A stretch of 64,000 nt of DNA from Kryptolebias marmoratus (lineage: Eukaryota > Chordata > Actinopteri > Cyprinodontiformes > Rivulidae): positions 21,219,685 to 21,283,684 of the forward strand of contig NC_051437.1 in assembly GCF_001649575.2 (NCBI RefSeq), in the 5' to 3' direction. This document shows, piece after piece, positions 12,501 through 25,500 of the stretch. A program made the translations under genes and the position numbers. Under the pieces are notes generated by a model. The model did not search any database. It was not told the DNA's origin and saw nothing but the letters and a program-made list of their open reading frames with translations. Each line of letters starts with the position of its first letter. Position 1 is the first letter of the stretch.

Positions 12501-15500
12501 TCAATATCAATAAAGTGGTCCAGTTATCTATTTTACCCTCCATCAACAACTAGGAGATCAATACTCATCTGTCATGGTTTCACCGCTGAATGTTATCACT
12601 TGTGCTGGAGATTAGCCTGCTGTAGCATCTTATCCTGGCATTTTGAGTTGTGCACATAAGAAAGAAAGAAAGCTGTCTCTGTTCTTAGGTTTTACTCATA
12701 AATTTTTAATGAAATTTAGTGGCTTTTAATTGAATGTTTGTTTATATTGATATTTTTTTTTCATTGCAGTTTCCTTTCCTTATTTAATCTTTATTTACAG
12801 ATCTTTATTTTTTGTACTTTTTAAAAATACCATAATTCAAATCCTCTTTACTATCGTTTCCATACCTTTTTTCTTTCTACTTCCTTTCTTTCACTTACTG
12901 AGTAGTTAATCAGCCCGGTTTACGTGGAACCCCAGCTCTGTCACTTTGGTGCAGAGGGTCATCTGTATCCCAGACTGTCACAGCACCCAGTCAGATCCAT
13001 CCTTCATCCCCTTCTCGTCTTTCAAACCCTGACCACTCTCCTCCATCTGTCTGTCAGACCAGGACTTGACCTATCACCTCTAGAGGCCCTCCCATCTTGT
13101 TACCCCTAACCTTCCGCTGATTGTGTCAGCGGCCAGCAATGCTTTTTCAACACAAGTATTAGTTTAGGTTAAACTGCTAACAGATACATTTTAAATATCT
13201 TTCTTGTTTAAATAAAAAAAATGTTTTGGTAGTTACAAAGAAAGGGAAGTAGCCTGCATGGGTATTTGAATAACACTTTTGTACTTAATTGCATGCATTT
13301 GTAGAGGTTGGGTTATGGAGTTTATTTATTTCAGAGAGGAGTAAATTAGAGTTTAAACAATATTAAATAAATGCTTATGTCATCCTGCTTTTTCACCACA
13401 ATTGTGAGACTGGTCGAATTGTTTATCTCAGTAGACACACAACAGTGATAAGTTACTGTATGTTCATTGCACTTTTAATGTTCATTCTCGTTTAGCGAAA
13501 AACCAGCACCAGGAGAATATCGGAGCAAAACAATATATCTTCATTTTTCTTCCGACATTTTACTTTCTCTACCTTCATTTTCTCTTGATTCTAAATTCCT
13601 TGGTGAAAGCCAAGATCAGTGACTCCTAAATTGAACTGGTTCTACTTTTGGCCCAGTGTGATTAATGGCTCTATAAGGTAGCATCAGCGCTGTCACATCC
13701 TCATGTTCATCACAGATTCATGGAGTAAAATGCACACACACTTTCACACACATAGCCTCTTGTTGCCACTAGAGTTGTCCTATAATTGATGACAGAGGCC
13801 GATAATTTGCAAACCAAATGTGGACAAGGGAAAGAAAGAGCAAACTCCAGTTGTAACTCTTTTCCACCTGTCCTTCTTTTTTTTTTCTATCTGTCTGTCT
13901 CTCTACCTCTCACTGTCTATGCACAGACTCTTTCATTAGCCATTTGTCACATTGATATGAGAGGTTAGGGCAGCATTGTGACATGCTCAGGAGGCAGTAT
14001 AAATATTTGATTAGCCCTAATGGAAATCGTCACTGTGCACTAATTGCACCACACATTTTCTGAGGTGCAGTTATCAGCAGCGGACATCCCCTTTGATCCT
14101 CCCTCAGTCTGTTGCCCTCCTCTTTCTTTAACCCATCTTAGCCTTTCCTTCTCTTGTTTTTGGAGCTTATTTTGGATCATATGGCATTATCAGACCACCC
14201 CCTCCTCTCTGCCTTCCTGCCTTTTTATGTCACTAGTCTTTCTTGTTATCTTTCTTTCAGTGACGCCTGTGTCTGCATCTCCTCTTTTCCTCGTTAAGCT
14301 GCGGGTTGTCTTCTGGTGCCGTCCTTCAATGTACTAAATAGCTGCAAGGGCTAAATATGCACATAAATGGCTGAACACAGGGGACCAAAGGATAATACAT
14401 GGAAGGACAACTATGTGGACACTTATCCCACTGCAGCTCGTGATGTAAAACCCACAATAAAAAAAATTCCCACATGTATTATAAACTGACATAATGATGT
14501 AAACATGTTGGTGTTTTGATTTAGCATGGTTCATGAAGAATGAGGTAAAATTAGTTTTAAGTTATTTTTTTCAAACAAGACAACATTTAACATTTTGCTT
14601 TATATTTAAGGATCAGTAACTAAGGTTTTTTCTGTTGAAGCTGAAGTTTTTCCATGAATACAGATCATTTCCTTTCAGTTTGTATGATCAAAGTTTGTCC
14701 TTAAAGCATTTGTTTTTGATGTGCACACTGTATGACTCCCAGCACCCCCAAACCCCTTAAGAAAATCCTCCCTTATCCTCCATCCTGTTTGTATTTTCTT
14801 GTTGTTATTTACGGTGCGTCTCCTACAAAGATCTGTCACATTGTTTAGTGTCGCTCCCCCATTTCTTTCTCTCTTTCTCTCACCCTCCCTCGGACATTTC
14901 CATTTAGCCTAAGACAAAACAAGTTAATGAGATCGGAAGTGCGGGCCTATCAATGGGGAATCAGTATTCAGATCAAGACCTTGTCTGGACACAAACAGCA
15001 GGAAGCCAAACAAGACCTCAGCACTGCTGAAAGGGAGGATGGGAGAGGGGAAGAGGGAGAGAGCAAGAGAGGGTGAGAGCTTGTTGTCAGTGTGGTGAAG
15101 GGGGAAACAAACACACACATCGGTGCTGCAAATGTTTTAAGTCTGTGTCTTTTATCTACTTGTATATTTGGATTTTTTTTTTTTTTTTTACCATTATGAT
15201 GTTCCCTTGCATTGATATATCAGTTTAGTTATCTTCATTTATTTCTGCCCTGGTCTTCTGTTGCTGTCAGCTGCACCATAATAAATGAGATCATTGCTGT
15301 ACCCTTAACATGTTCCCAGTGATCTAAATAAAGATTAAGTACAACTCAGGGGTCCACTAAATGGGTCATTTCCACTTAACAGTTAGGCTTGACAGTGCTG
15401 TTTATTGGACTGAAGATGGAATTTATATATAGTTCAAAATACTAAATATATAAACATGCAGCTTTTAGCTATTTATAACAACAGACTGCTTGTAATTCGT

Positions 15501-16200
15501 AAAATATGATTAATATTTCCAGTAATAAACTCAAGTGTATTATTTTCTGCCTTATCTTCTCAGAATAACTATAGCATAAAGAATTTAGTTCAGCCTTTTT
15601 GGATGTGCATTGTTGTTGGTTCACATAATATTTCAATATTTTCACTTATTTGGACATTGCCCTCACCTGCATTAGCACACACATAAGCAGATATGGCAGT
15701 GGTGAAGATGGAGGGAGAAGAGAGGAGGAGGAGGGGGGTTGGGTGGGAAGCAAAGCTCCCATTATCTCGTGCAGAGGGCCACCTGAGCTAAAGACAGCCA
15801 TTTGTTCCCAAATCGACCTGTCGACCCCCACCTAATTACTAGCCAATTATTTCCAAATGGACCACGTTCACCCCACACCCTACACAGTTAAAGAGGAAAG
15901 GAAGAAAATTGCCTGTCTCTTTCTGTCTTTCTCTCTGTTTCTGTCCAGTCCTGCATTTTCTTTCCCCCTCTTTTTTTCTCCCCTCACCATAGCATTTTCT
16001 ATTCAGACATAAAATTTTTGAATCTATTATTACAGATTTTGAAGTTACTTGTCCTTCACCTAGAGAAAATAAGACATCCTACGTTTTCCAAGTTCAATCA
16101 ATGTCAATTAAATAATTCATTTATGGAACACTTTGATGCTCAACTTGTGTGTAGGAGTGACTCTGTGTTCTCATTTGTTTTTTAAATACCTAAGCACACT
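12501..16200 (+). other. prdm16: prdm16 intron 1, segment c: no gene seen
   Basis: Intron without recognisable exon. Candidate regulatory blocks lie at 13620-13710, 13940-14100 (ATTTGATTAGCCCTAATGG and GTGCACTAATTGCAC, with homeodomain-type cores), 14895-15000, and 15640-15860 (ACCTAATTACTAGCCAATTATTT). A long T run lies at about 15172-15189 and pyrimidine-rich tracts lie near 13870-13910, 14860-14890 and 15910-15990. Confidence 0.55.
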
Positions 16201-16229
16201 TTTCAGCAATTTTAAACTCCAGGAAACTT

Positions 16230-16700
16230 TTCGAACTGCAGGGTCAGAGAGCAGCAACCAGAGAGCATTGTACCACTGTTTTCTCTCTCTGGCTCTTCGT
16301 CTCTCTGGCTCTTCGTCTCTCTGGCACCGGTTAGTCTCAGCAGGCCGATGTGTATCGATGGGTCTGGCATGCAGGAGCCACCCAAAGGAGAAGATGGCTG
16401 TGCCCCTGTTCCCAGAATTCTTTGTGGCTGGCCTCTATTGTTCACAACCACTTGTATACAGCATTGTCAGGCTGATTGTGCGCCTCCGCTCTCCCGAGCC
16501 CTGAGGACAACTAAAGAGCGAGCAGCGGCGAGGAGGGAGACGGAGGTAGAGAGGATGAGGAGGAGGAGGAAAGGAGCATTGTGCCTCATGCTCACCATTC
16601 TCCTGCCTTCCCATCTGTTTCCCTCTCTTCCTTCCTGTTTCTGTGGGATAATGAGCAGAAAAAAGCTGTACTTCTGCTCCTAATAGGGGAAGTTATGGCC
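16230..16700. promoter_or_regulatory. Promoter-like GC/CpG patch in intron 1
   Basis: A patch with eight CpGs in about 75 bases (16475-16550), purine-rich GCGAGCAGCGGCGAGG-type sequence like a vertebrate 5' UTR, a YY1-type core AAGATGGC at 16391-16398 and CCCAGAATTC at 16411-16420, which weakly resembles a ZNF143/Staf site. Open frames on both strands overlap here, as often happens in GC-richer DNA; none shows a known domain. It could be an alternative promoter, an enhancer or chance composition. Confidence 0.25.
16285..16324. repeat. Short 16-bp tandem repeat, 2.5 copies
   Basis: The unit CTCTCTGGCTCTTCGT occurs exactly twice (16285-16300 and 16301-16316), followed by a half copy CTCTCTGG. 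It sits at the edge of the CpG-richer patch. Confidence 0.85.
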
Positions 16701-18289
16701 GGGAAATACGATGGATCGGTTTGAGATATCATCTGGCTGAGTGGTGGAATAGTTTTGAACTCTGACACCTAGCTGCTGGCAGGCTGACTTTGATCGCTTT
16801 ACTGCAGAGTGAATGACTGTGTCTGGATGCACAGCTGTAGAGCAACTTATTTTCGTAATTCTACACTTTATGCTGGCTTACTCAGTTTGTAAATACTGAA
16901 ACTAAAACTTTTTTTTTCTGTTCATACCTGTCACAGCTGTCAGGGGGTGAATTTATAGCATTAGCTATTAGCTGCATTTGGATTTGGCTGGAGTGTGCAT
17001 TGTGATTACATGAAAACTAAAAGTCTAATTTACCTTTTAACGTATCTCAAAAATCTCCTGAGACAGAAATGCAGTGCTGTTTTGCCTATTTTCAACTTAC
17101 TGTAATCCAAAAGCAGATTCTGTTTTTAGTCAAACATTATTGTATCGATGGAATATTTCTGATCAATATCTTTTCATTACTGTTTAAACCCCAGATACAT
17201 TTTCAGTCTATGAATTTTATTTCATTTTTCATTTTTATGTCATATATTATATTAGTGTTAGCATCTTCAATTTTTGTTCATGACACAAAGTACTAAAATG
17301 ATATCTGATCCTGGAGCAGATTCAACACACAACTAACAAAACTTGCATACTCAACAGTTTGTGAAGCTGAACTTCTTGAGGGGACAGCGTACTAATATTT
17401 CTACTTTTTTCTAGCATTTCCAATATAGTCCATTCTCGTTTATTGAGTGCAAGCTTAATATCCCCACAGGAATCATTTAGCCTCAACTGATCTAATCTAA
17501 CACACACATATTCTGGAAAGTTCAGAGGTACATGGCTTAATGTGTCTGTGTGTGTTCTGCTTATTGTGAGCTGAGACAGGACTGCATACTGGTCTTCTGG
17601 CTGGGTTTGAAGCTAAGTGGATTAGCATATCTCCCATGTCAACTCCTTTCACTGTGACAGCCTGATGACATGGGACTGTGTGACGGCCATGACCCACCTG
17701 ACGTCCCCAGCTCAGCCTCCCAGCAGGTGGTCCCGCTCTGGGAGGGAGAAAGAGCAAGGGTTAGAGTTGAAGAGAGTTTTCAGTTTAGGCTAAAGGCGAA
17801 TTTTGTATGCTTCTCTTTGTGTCAAAGCTTATCTTTCACTTCACATCATAGTTTTTTTTCTTAGGTTTCATGACTTTTGTTCCTCATTTCTACACAATTT
17901 TTGTGTTGAGCCTAGAAAATAAAGCTACAAGACATAAAAATATCTATTTAGTGTACAAGAGTTTTATTTATTTATATATTTTGATACATTTGCATATATT
18001 GAATTTTGTAAAAACTTCATAAACATATTGTGATCATTATGTAATACACAAGATGTGTTCAAATGCTTAATAATGCAAATATGCACTGTAGCAAACATGT
18101 GCGATCCTTCTAGGTAGGGGCAACTTGTTTAAATTCAAACCAAGCATCAGAATACAGAAAAAAAGCGTACGTAACTTCATAACTTGTTTTTGTATGAGAG
18201 TAATTTACTCACAGAAAATAAATAATGAAAAAAATGCTGTTTAATCTAATGAGTTTCAGTATTTACAGGGCCACTGGGATGATCAGAAG

Positions 18290-18565
18290 TAGTTAAGATC
18301 AACTTGATAGCTGAATCCATTGTTCCTATTATGAACAAGTAGTAGTATAGTGAATATGATCACTGTGGCAGATGATTATAGCACTCATTTTACTAATCAC
18401 CATGAAAAGTGATGTAATATTATGCAATATTACATGTACACTTAATGATTACTTTCTGAAAGTTTCATTAAAATCTGTCCAGTGGATCATTAGATTTTTT
18501 GCTAACAAAAAGTCAAATGAACAACACACCCACCTGCACAAACACACAGAAGTGATTACATTCAG
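18290..18565. repeat. Probable degraded interspersed repeat (non-LTR 3' end type)
   Basis: Contains GTTTCATTAAAATCTGTCC, then AGTGGATCATTAGA, TTGCTAACAAAAAG and a run of AC-rich sequence ending AAGTGATTACATTCAGTG. I recognise this order from a dispersed repeat common in teleost genomes, which usually ends in ACAAAC repeats followed by TGATTACAT. The family cannot be named with certainty and the boundaries are approximate. Confidence 0.5.
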
Positions 18566-18585
18566 TGAAAATTATCATGATTAGT

Positions 18586-18592
18586 TTATATA

Positions 18593-18626
<34 letters not shown>

Positions 18627-18627
18627 C
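18586..18627. repeat. Compound (TA)n/(TG)n microsatellite
   Basis: TATATATGTGTGTG followed by about 13 uninterrupted TA units. It separates two probable interspersed repeat segments. Confidence 0.95.
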
Positions 18628-18659
18628 ATTTTAGCTGTTTAACAACAGCTTTATTTATT

Positions 18660-18850
18660 CCAACTTATTACCACCTGATACTGAAGGTCACATTGCAATA
18701 ATTGGGTCTACATCTAAAAATGAATAACTTTTGGACTCAACCCAATCTAAGATGGCCACCACAGCCAACTGATTTTTTGAAATATAAAAATAGCTGTAAC
18801 TCAGACAGTTATGCAGATATTAGGCTAAAAAACACACACACACACAATTT
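18660..18850. repeat. Probable second interspersed repeat segment
   Basis: The stretch includes AAGATGGCCACCACAGCC, AAAAATAGCTGTAACTCAG and GCAGATATTAGGCTAAAA. This wording resembles another dispersed sequence I recognise from teleost introns, often found with the element to its left. The assignment rests on recall only; edges are uncertain. Confidence 0.4.
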
Positions 18851-19229
18851 ATGTTTAAAACTTTGGGATGCAATACAGCGGGATATGCATTCCTTCAGGA
18901 AATGCTAGACTTTAAAAAAAACAAAAATTTGGTCAACTGTATTAATGTTTTTAACCCCTAATAAACTGTAGTCTTCAGAATACTTGGTTCCTGTAAGTAC
19001 AAATACCTTTCTGTTACAGAAATCTAAAATTAAACCTATTCCCTGTTGTCTTTCATTTTCATACCAGCTTTCCCATTAACACTGCATCTGTCTTCTTCTT
19101 ATCTCATTTCTTCTGCCACTCACACACCTCTTCTAGTTCTTTACCTTTCTATCCACTCTTCCTTTTTTCTCACGAACAGACTCGGGGTTCCCTATGTTCC
19201 ATCGAGTCAGCTCAGTGCTTCTCTCACCC

Positions 19230-19260
19230 TCCTCCACCACCACCATCATCATCATCATCC
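19230..19260. repeat. (CAC)n/(ATC)n trinucleotide repeat
   Basis: Short CCACCACCACCATCATCATC-type run. It creates apparent poly-His and poly-Asp/Gly open frames on opposite strands that are not genes. Confidence 0.9.
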
Positions 19261-20685
19261 TTCTTCTCCGTAGCCCTCCTCAGTCCTAGCCAGGCAATGC
19301 TAACACTTTTGTCAGGGTGATTAATAGCCTGCTCGATTGTCGTTAATTTACTGGCTAATGACTTGGAGGGAGTAGGCGAGGAGAGGAGAGGAGCAAGGCT
19401 GAAGAGTAATAGACTGATGTGTTGTCCATCGTACACACTCACAGAGAAATGCATACACTCTACAGTCACTAGAGTTATATTTCATATGGCTCAAGATTTC
19501 ATTGTCTTTGATTTGACCATGTATCAGTAAACTAGACCGGTTTGTTGTTCAATCTTGTAAAGCCCCAAACTGAAAATAATAACTTTAAGCAGTTGTTCAA
19601 ATGTTAGATTAAAATAAGTACTAAAATAAAACCACAATTAAAAAGACTTCACTTTCACATATATACGTGAGCTTCTCCACAACCAGGTTTATACAAATGG
19701 ATGTACTTGTTCTGTAACCACGTCTCTGCATCGGTGCTCTCTTAACTGAGTCACTTGTCTTCTAAATGGCTTGCTAAATGAAGCTGCGCCCAATGTGAGT
19801 TTAGAATACATATCGCACACATTTACTCACCGATAAAAGACAAAAATATAGACACATCGAAGACAAATAAGTGAATTTGTTAGAGCCGTGTGAAATGTGT
19901 TGTCTGTCATGGCTCACTTTATAACATTATCTTATCTATAGTTGCATGTTTTAGCGTTGACATGATATTGCCAAAAGACAGTTGCAGCAGAAATAGTTGT
20001 CAATAGGTTTTGTTGCTCTCCATCACTTCTGTAGAAATTAAAAACTAAAAAGCAAATAAAAAAAATGTTTGGAGATTTGAGTGTGGTAGTGAATATTCAA
20101 ACTTTTCTGCACCTTCTTGTTTTGTTGTAACTGTGCTTTGCATGTTCTTAGTAACTGACAGCTCTTTTGTTTGTGGTATTTGTTGTTTGGTAGCTTTGCA
20201 AAATAGGAAATATAAAATATCTGTACCTTGTTAGGCATCAACAAGCCCCTATATCTTATGTTACTATTATTGATCTTTTTTCTTTCTTTTACTTTTTAAT
20301 GTGCACAGTTTTACTATGAGATGTGCAGATATAAAATTGAACTCCCTCTTGAAGATTCCTGTCTCCATTGTCATTGATAGTTCAAATGATGTCTATTTTT
20401 TACACACTTCTTGTCTTTCTTTTTAGCTTTCCGATTTATTTCCTCACATTCTCTTTTTTCCCACCTGGTGTTCCTCCAGTTTTAACCAGCTCCACTCAAC
20501 CCCATCACCCCCCCTCCTCCCACACCCATGGGGAATGTTTGCAACTCAATTTGGCAAATGTAACTCAGTATTGATTATTATTAATATTTATCATGTTTGT
20601 GAACATGTTTTCCTCCAGTGCTATTAATCTGCCCTGTTAATAAATGTCTGCAGCAGCCCGGTCCCCCATGGGACCCCGGGGCCAC

Positions 20686-20686
<1 letters not shown>

Positions 20687-20738
<52 letters not shown>
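20687..20738. repeat. (AC)n microsatellite
   Basis: About 25 uninterrupted AC units, followed by AAACAAACACC. This is the longest perfect CA repeat in the window. Confidence 0.97.
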
Positions 20739-20741
<3 letters not shown>

Positions 20742-21224
20742 AACACCTGCGCTCAGCTGCAGGAGGTTGGCTGCTGTCCTCTACTTGCCTGGAGGCTTAA
20801 GCGAAGTATACACACTGACACACACACACATTTTATTGGAGGATGGAATGGCTCTGGGCTGGTCAGGACAAATGACACATCAATATATCAGCAATATTGT
20901 ATTGGCACAAAAACAGGAAAAAAAAAGAAAAATTGCCATATCACTACTTACTAGCAAGGTTTTGTTGAACTGTGTGTTTATGAAAAAATGATGTGATGCT
21001 TTTTGACTCCTGTTTATTTCTTTTTGGGTCTACTTTTTATCTCTCTGAAAAAGAGACATAAACAATGGGAACAGTTTAAACTAGTCAATAAAAGGCCATG
21101 CAGTGGATGGTTTCATGACTGAGAAGTATGTTCGACACATAAAAAGCATGATTTTAAAATACATTTTGAAACTGATAGCTGTGTAGACTGACTCACTGTA
21201 GTAAATATGGCAATATAAGCATTA

Positions 21225-21262
21225 CTTTCTTTCTTTCGTTCTTTCTTTCTTTCGTTCTTTCT
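21225..21262. repeat. (CTTT)n repeat with regular CGTT interruptions
   Basis: CTTTCTTTCTTTCGTT is followed by a second copy of the same pattern and a partial third, giving a 16-base higher-order period within a tetranucleotide repeat. Confidence 0.9.
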
Positions 21263-22500
21263 CACTCAAAGCGGCCTTGCAGTTTCAAGCGTTGCTTGGA
21301 AATACTCCCTGGTGCTTTTACAAGGGGAAACAGTGTGGTGTTCTTGCTTGGAGAGGCTTTCTGGTATTGTAGCTGACTGTGCCTCCATTGCTCACTCACT
21401 ACTTCCACACACCAAACACACACACACAAGAAACACACCTTCTCCCCTCAGCACCCTCCTTTGGCTGCTCTTTCAGATACTTCCATCTATATGTCATTTT
21501 GGATATATAGTACCCCAGTGCCACTGTGGAAAAACACACTATTGTGCAGTTTTTCACATCTCACTCTCTGTACTTTGGATTTACCCTCATTTGATTTTTA
21601 CAGCTGCATCTCTCCTGCTTTAAATCATGGGAGGTTTAGGTTCTTTGTGTGGAGACAGAATCATCAAAGCATTGCTTACTGCAGGGGAACAGGTACCAGC
21701 ATCACTCTACAGCCAAGTAACGCAGTTAAGTGAGACCATATTAACGTATTATAGAAGCACAAACTGCTGGTTAGGATTGGCTTTTGAAGGCAGCCTCACA
21801 CACATATGTGTACACATAGTATATACACAGAGTTCCCACATCAAATTGTTTAGTCACTTATTGCTCAACCAGCTACCCATTTTTCATATCTGTCATGGTA
21901 CACACATACTCCTTCTGCCTTCATTTTTTTTTTTTTTCTTACACCAGATGAGCTTTTCTCCCAATATTTGGAGCCCATGCTCAGTTTTGCATAGCTGGGC
22001 CTTTTCCCTGGATACTGTCTTTTCATCAGTGGCTGGCTTTCTTTTTGAATTGAACCAGATCAGTTTACGGCCAGACAGAGATACCGTCTCTGTGCGTGAT
22101 GGAGAAGCCAGTCAAAGAAGCAAGGATGTTTGTGTTTCATGATGGCCATCGCTGGTTCATACAGCCAATCTCCAGCTCTGCTTAACAGTCATTACACTGA
22201 CAACCATGAGTTCGTCCTGCTTTGGTCTCAAACAAAGCTAGTTTTAAACGCTGAAGCTTTTAAATTATACCATCATGTCGGCAGTTCGTGTTGACTATAT
22301 ACAGTTGTACATCCTTTATTTAAAAATGCGTCTTTAACAATTTATAAAGCCTTTTTCTTTGTTTGTTTTTTGCTGAAAACACACATTCAAAACACATGCA
22401 AAACTCAAATTGGTCCATATTTGATGCCTCACTTAGTTCTTCCTTGAGGTTTCTTGCATGCAGTCTGTGATGTTTTTGTATTCATGGAGCACAGTAACAA

Positions 22501-25500
22501 TACAGCTCAGTTTATGAGCCACAAGGCACATGTGTTTATGTGTGTCCAGGCAGACGGCAGAAAATGACTCCAGATCACTATCTTTCTGCATTTAAGTCTA
22601 GAACGCTCTGATTAAACACAACCACAGGACAATTTGCCTGTTGTAAGGCCTCCGATTAAACCACTGATTTCCAGAGCTGTGTTAAGATTTTTTTATTTTT
22701 TTTTGCCATGGCAACATTGATTACATTGTTATCAGCATCTCTCTTTTTTGATATCCTAATATCTGAAAGAAAATAAGAGGGGAAGGCTTTTTTCTCTTTA
22801 ATGGCTTGTGCTTTTGTTGCTTATTCTTTTAAATATTTTCATATTGTTGGGATCTTACTTTAATTTGTATGTTTAAATACCACATTTATGTCACGTCTTA
22901 TTTTCCTGTGACATGAAGTGATTATGAGATATCATCTTTAGCTTTAACACATCTGATCTGGTGCACATGTGTTTAGAGTACAGTAACAGCTCCTTCAGTT
23001 GCAAACAGATGTGTGTTTGTGCGAAAGCCCGAATTTGCGTTCATACATGCCCCAAAAATCTTTGTTATTGCAAGCGATGCTACAAAGCAAAGCTCCGTTT
23101 ATGGCACGCATTTACAATTTATCAAATAAATGGGATGCCTTCATGTGGCCTGTGCCTGCCTCTCAGGCAGAGCAGAGTAGTTTTCCACTGGAATAACAGC
23201 CGCTGAACAAGCAGCCCATTGTAGCTGTAGCCAGCATTGGGACCCCCAAGGTGCGAATTAATGATTGACCCCTGATGTAATCAGGATAAATAGCTCCCCG
23301 TAAAAAAAGAAAGAGATGGCCAGACGAACATAGAGAGAGAAAGAACAACACAAGGAGCCAGGAAGAGAAAGGCGCTATCTGGCCTGGTTGTTTTTTAAGA
23401 AGCCCACAGGGAGGTGAACCCAACATCTCTTTTTGGGTCTTTGGAGACGCAGAACTAACACAAAGCTTTTTAGAAATGGCTCTGTCATCAGTGGTTTAAC
23501 TTTCTTATTTTCGTCATCTTCTTCCTGGCTCTCCTCATTATTTCACAGCCTAATTTCCTTGTTAATTTATTTATTTGAATAGAGAAAAAAGTCTCTCGTG
23601 TGCTGTATCTTAAAAAGAACTTGTAGGAAATAAACAATTTATGACAAAAATGTTAAAATCATAATGTCTATTTTTTACTTTTTTATGGGCCTCACTGAAT
23701 GTGTTTTGTTGATTTAAATGAAAATCCACTTTTTTATTTTTATGCTTGTTAAAATGTTGTTGTTTGATGTCGCCGTCTACATAGTGTGTGTCTGTAGGTG
23801 TGTGTGCACAGAGGCCCTAAAAGCCATAGCATTTAATAGATTTTCCAAGCCTGTCTCTCTGCTTGTCAAAATTGCTCTCAATGGGTCAAGTGCCAGTGAG
23901 AGTCGGGGAATGAAGAGAGGGAGAGGGAGTGAAAGAAGTGTTTAACAGCCTGAGAACACTTGATTGTGTGGAGGGAACAGCAGATAGGGCTGAGTTATAA
24001 AACTTTAATTGATCTGCTTAAAGAGTTGAAGCTACTGCTGGCTCACTTGTTCCAGTGCTTAATTGCACGCCTGGTCTGAACCCCTATGAAACTGCAATCA
24101 TTAAAAAATGGGTTCTTTTCCATTCAAAATCACTAAATGACGCAAAATTCAGTCATAAAATGTTGGCTTTTACTGCCTTAGCTTTATATGATAAGTTTCC
24201 CAAATCTACGCAGACACACTGCAAGTTTGCCAGACGCTAAGAAAACCATGTCACATGCCTGTAAGGTTTCACGTTTCACATTTGAAACTTACATGTCAGT
24301 TAACAGCTTTAACAGTTCACATCATGCAATAAACTCAAATATTTAACAAAGAAGAAAAAAAAATGCATTGCACAACTACTTTTCCCCAGTGATGTCACTG
24401 AGTGAGTTTTTCTTTTTGGATTTCTAGTTAGTTCATTCAGCCGTCCTCCAACTTTTTTCTCTTTGATGATGAACTCAAACAAAGATAAATATCTCAATTG
24501 ATGTTTTATTATGTGCTTTTTTTTGTTTCTCTTATTCTAAACCTCAATAAATGGCTTGGGTCAAAACGTGCATTGCTATACAATAAACATTCGTGCACTA
24601 ACAAGTACATTTTCATAGTGTCATGTTGCAGCTTCAGTCAACACTGGGGCAGCACCAGGGTTGGCAGCAGATGATATGAAGTCTAGCAGAGAGAAAGCTT
24701 GATTGGAACCACTCCTGCTGTAATTTTGGGCCTAGTTGGCCTGCTGATTGCCAATGCCTGTGTTTAGATAGTAAAACTCTAGTGGTACTTTGACTAAAGA
24801 CACCAGAATCTGTCTAAAGAGCAAAAGAAGGGAAACCACATGGATATGCTCGAGCAAGCAAACAAATGTAAATAGATTTGGATTGGATATCAAATCTTTA
24901 TAATTTTCTGGTACTAACAAAAATGCATGTTTAGTTTTGACTATATTGTGTATTACATCATCAACCTGGTATTCATACATTTTTAACAAGACTTTTTTTG
25001 TATTTCTGCTCATGTTCTGCACATTTAGTGTTTTTCCTTTTTAATTTACAAAGGTGATATTTTAAAAAACAAGTAATTTAACACAGTCTCATGTTGATTC
25101 AGTTTAAGAATGAAAACCAAGAAATAGTTTCAGCCCTCGCATTCACAGAAGGTAATGGGAAGGCACTAATGTGCCAGATGTCACATATCACTCACCTCAA
25201 TGCATTTGCACACGCACACTTACAAACTTTCTCTGTCCACTGTAATTTCCTTAATAACACGCTGAGAAAAGTGGCTGGAACATAAAGCCTAAAGTTAAGT
25301 GCATCCTTGCACACATACAGCTCAACATCATTTTCCCTGGTATGATCTCTGGGTGCCCATACAGTCATTTCAATTCTTGGCTGTGAGGATAATAACGTGA
25401 GGTTATGAGACTGACCAAGTCAGTGATAGATAGAATCATTATTTGAAAGATGAGACTTGGCAGGACACAGTGACCATGGTGAAATGAAGAACTGTTCTCA

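Larger units (their letters stand above)
16721..22500 (+). other. prdm16: prdm16 intron 1, segment d: no gene seen
   Basis: AT-rich intron with transposon-derived sequence (18.3-18.85 kb) and several microsatellites listed separately. Candidate regulatory blocks are 17570-17740 (a 9-bp inverted repeat CCCATGTCA/TGACATGGG and a CRE-like TGACGTC) and 19270-19400 (GTGATTAATAGCC and GGCTAATGAC). A Ser/Leu-rich open frame at 21627-22142 has no recognisable domain and is not called as a gene. Confidence 0.55.

Noticed and set aside
14930..14940. AGATCGGAAG match to a common sequencing adapter start
   Set aside because: Only the first 10 bases agree and the next bases differ (TGCGGGC), so it is genomic, not adapter carry-over.
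21627..22142. 171-codon plus-strand open frame
   Set aside because: Includes a poly-Phe stretch from a T run, and no known motif or splice context.
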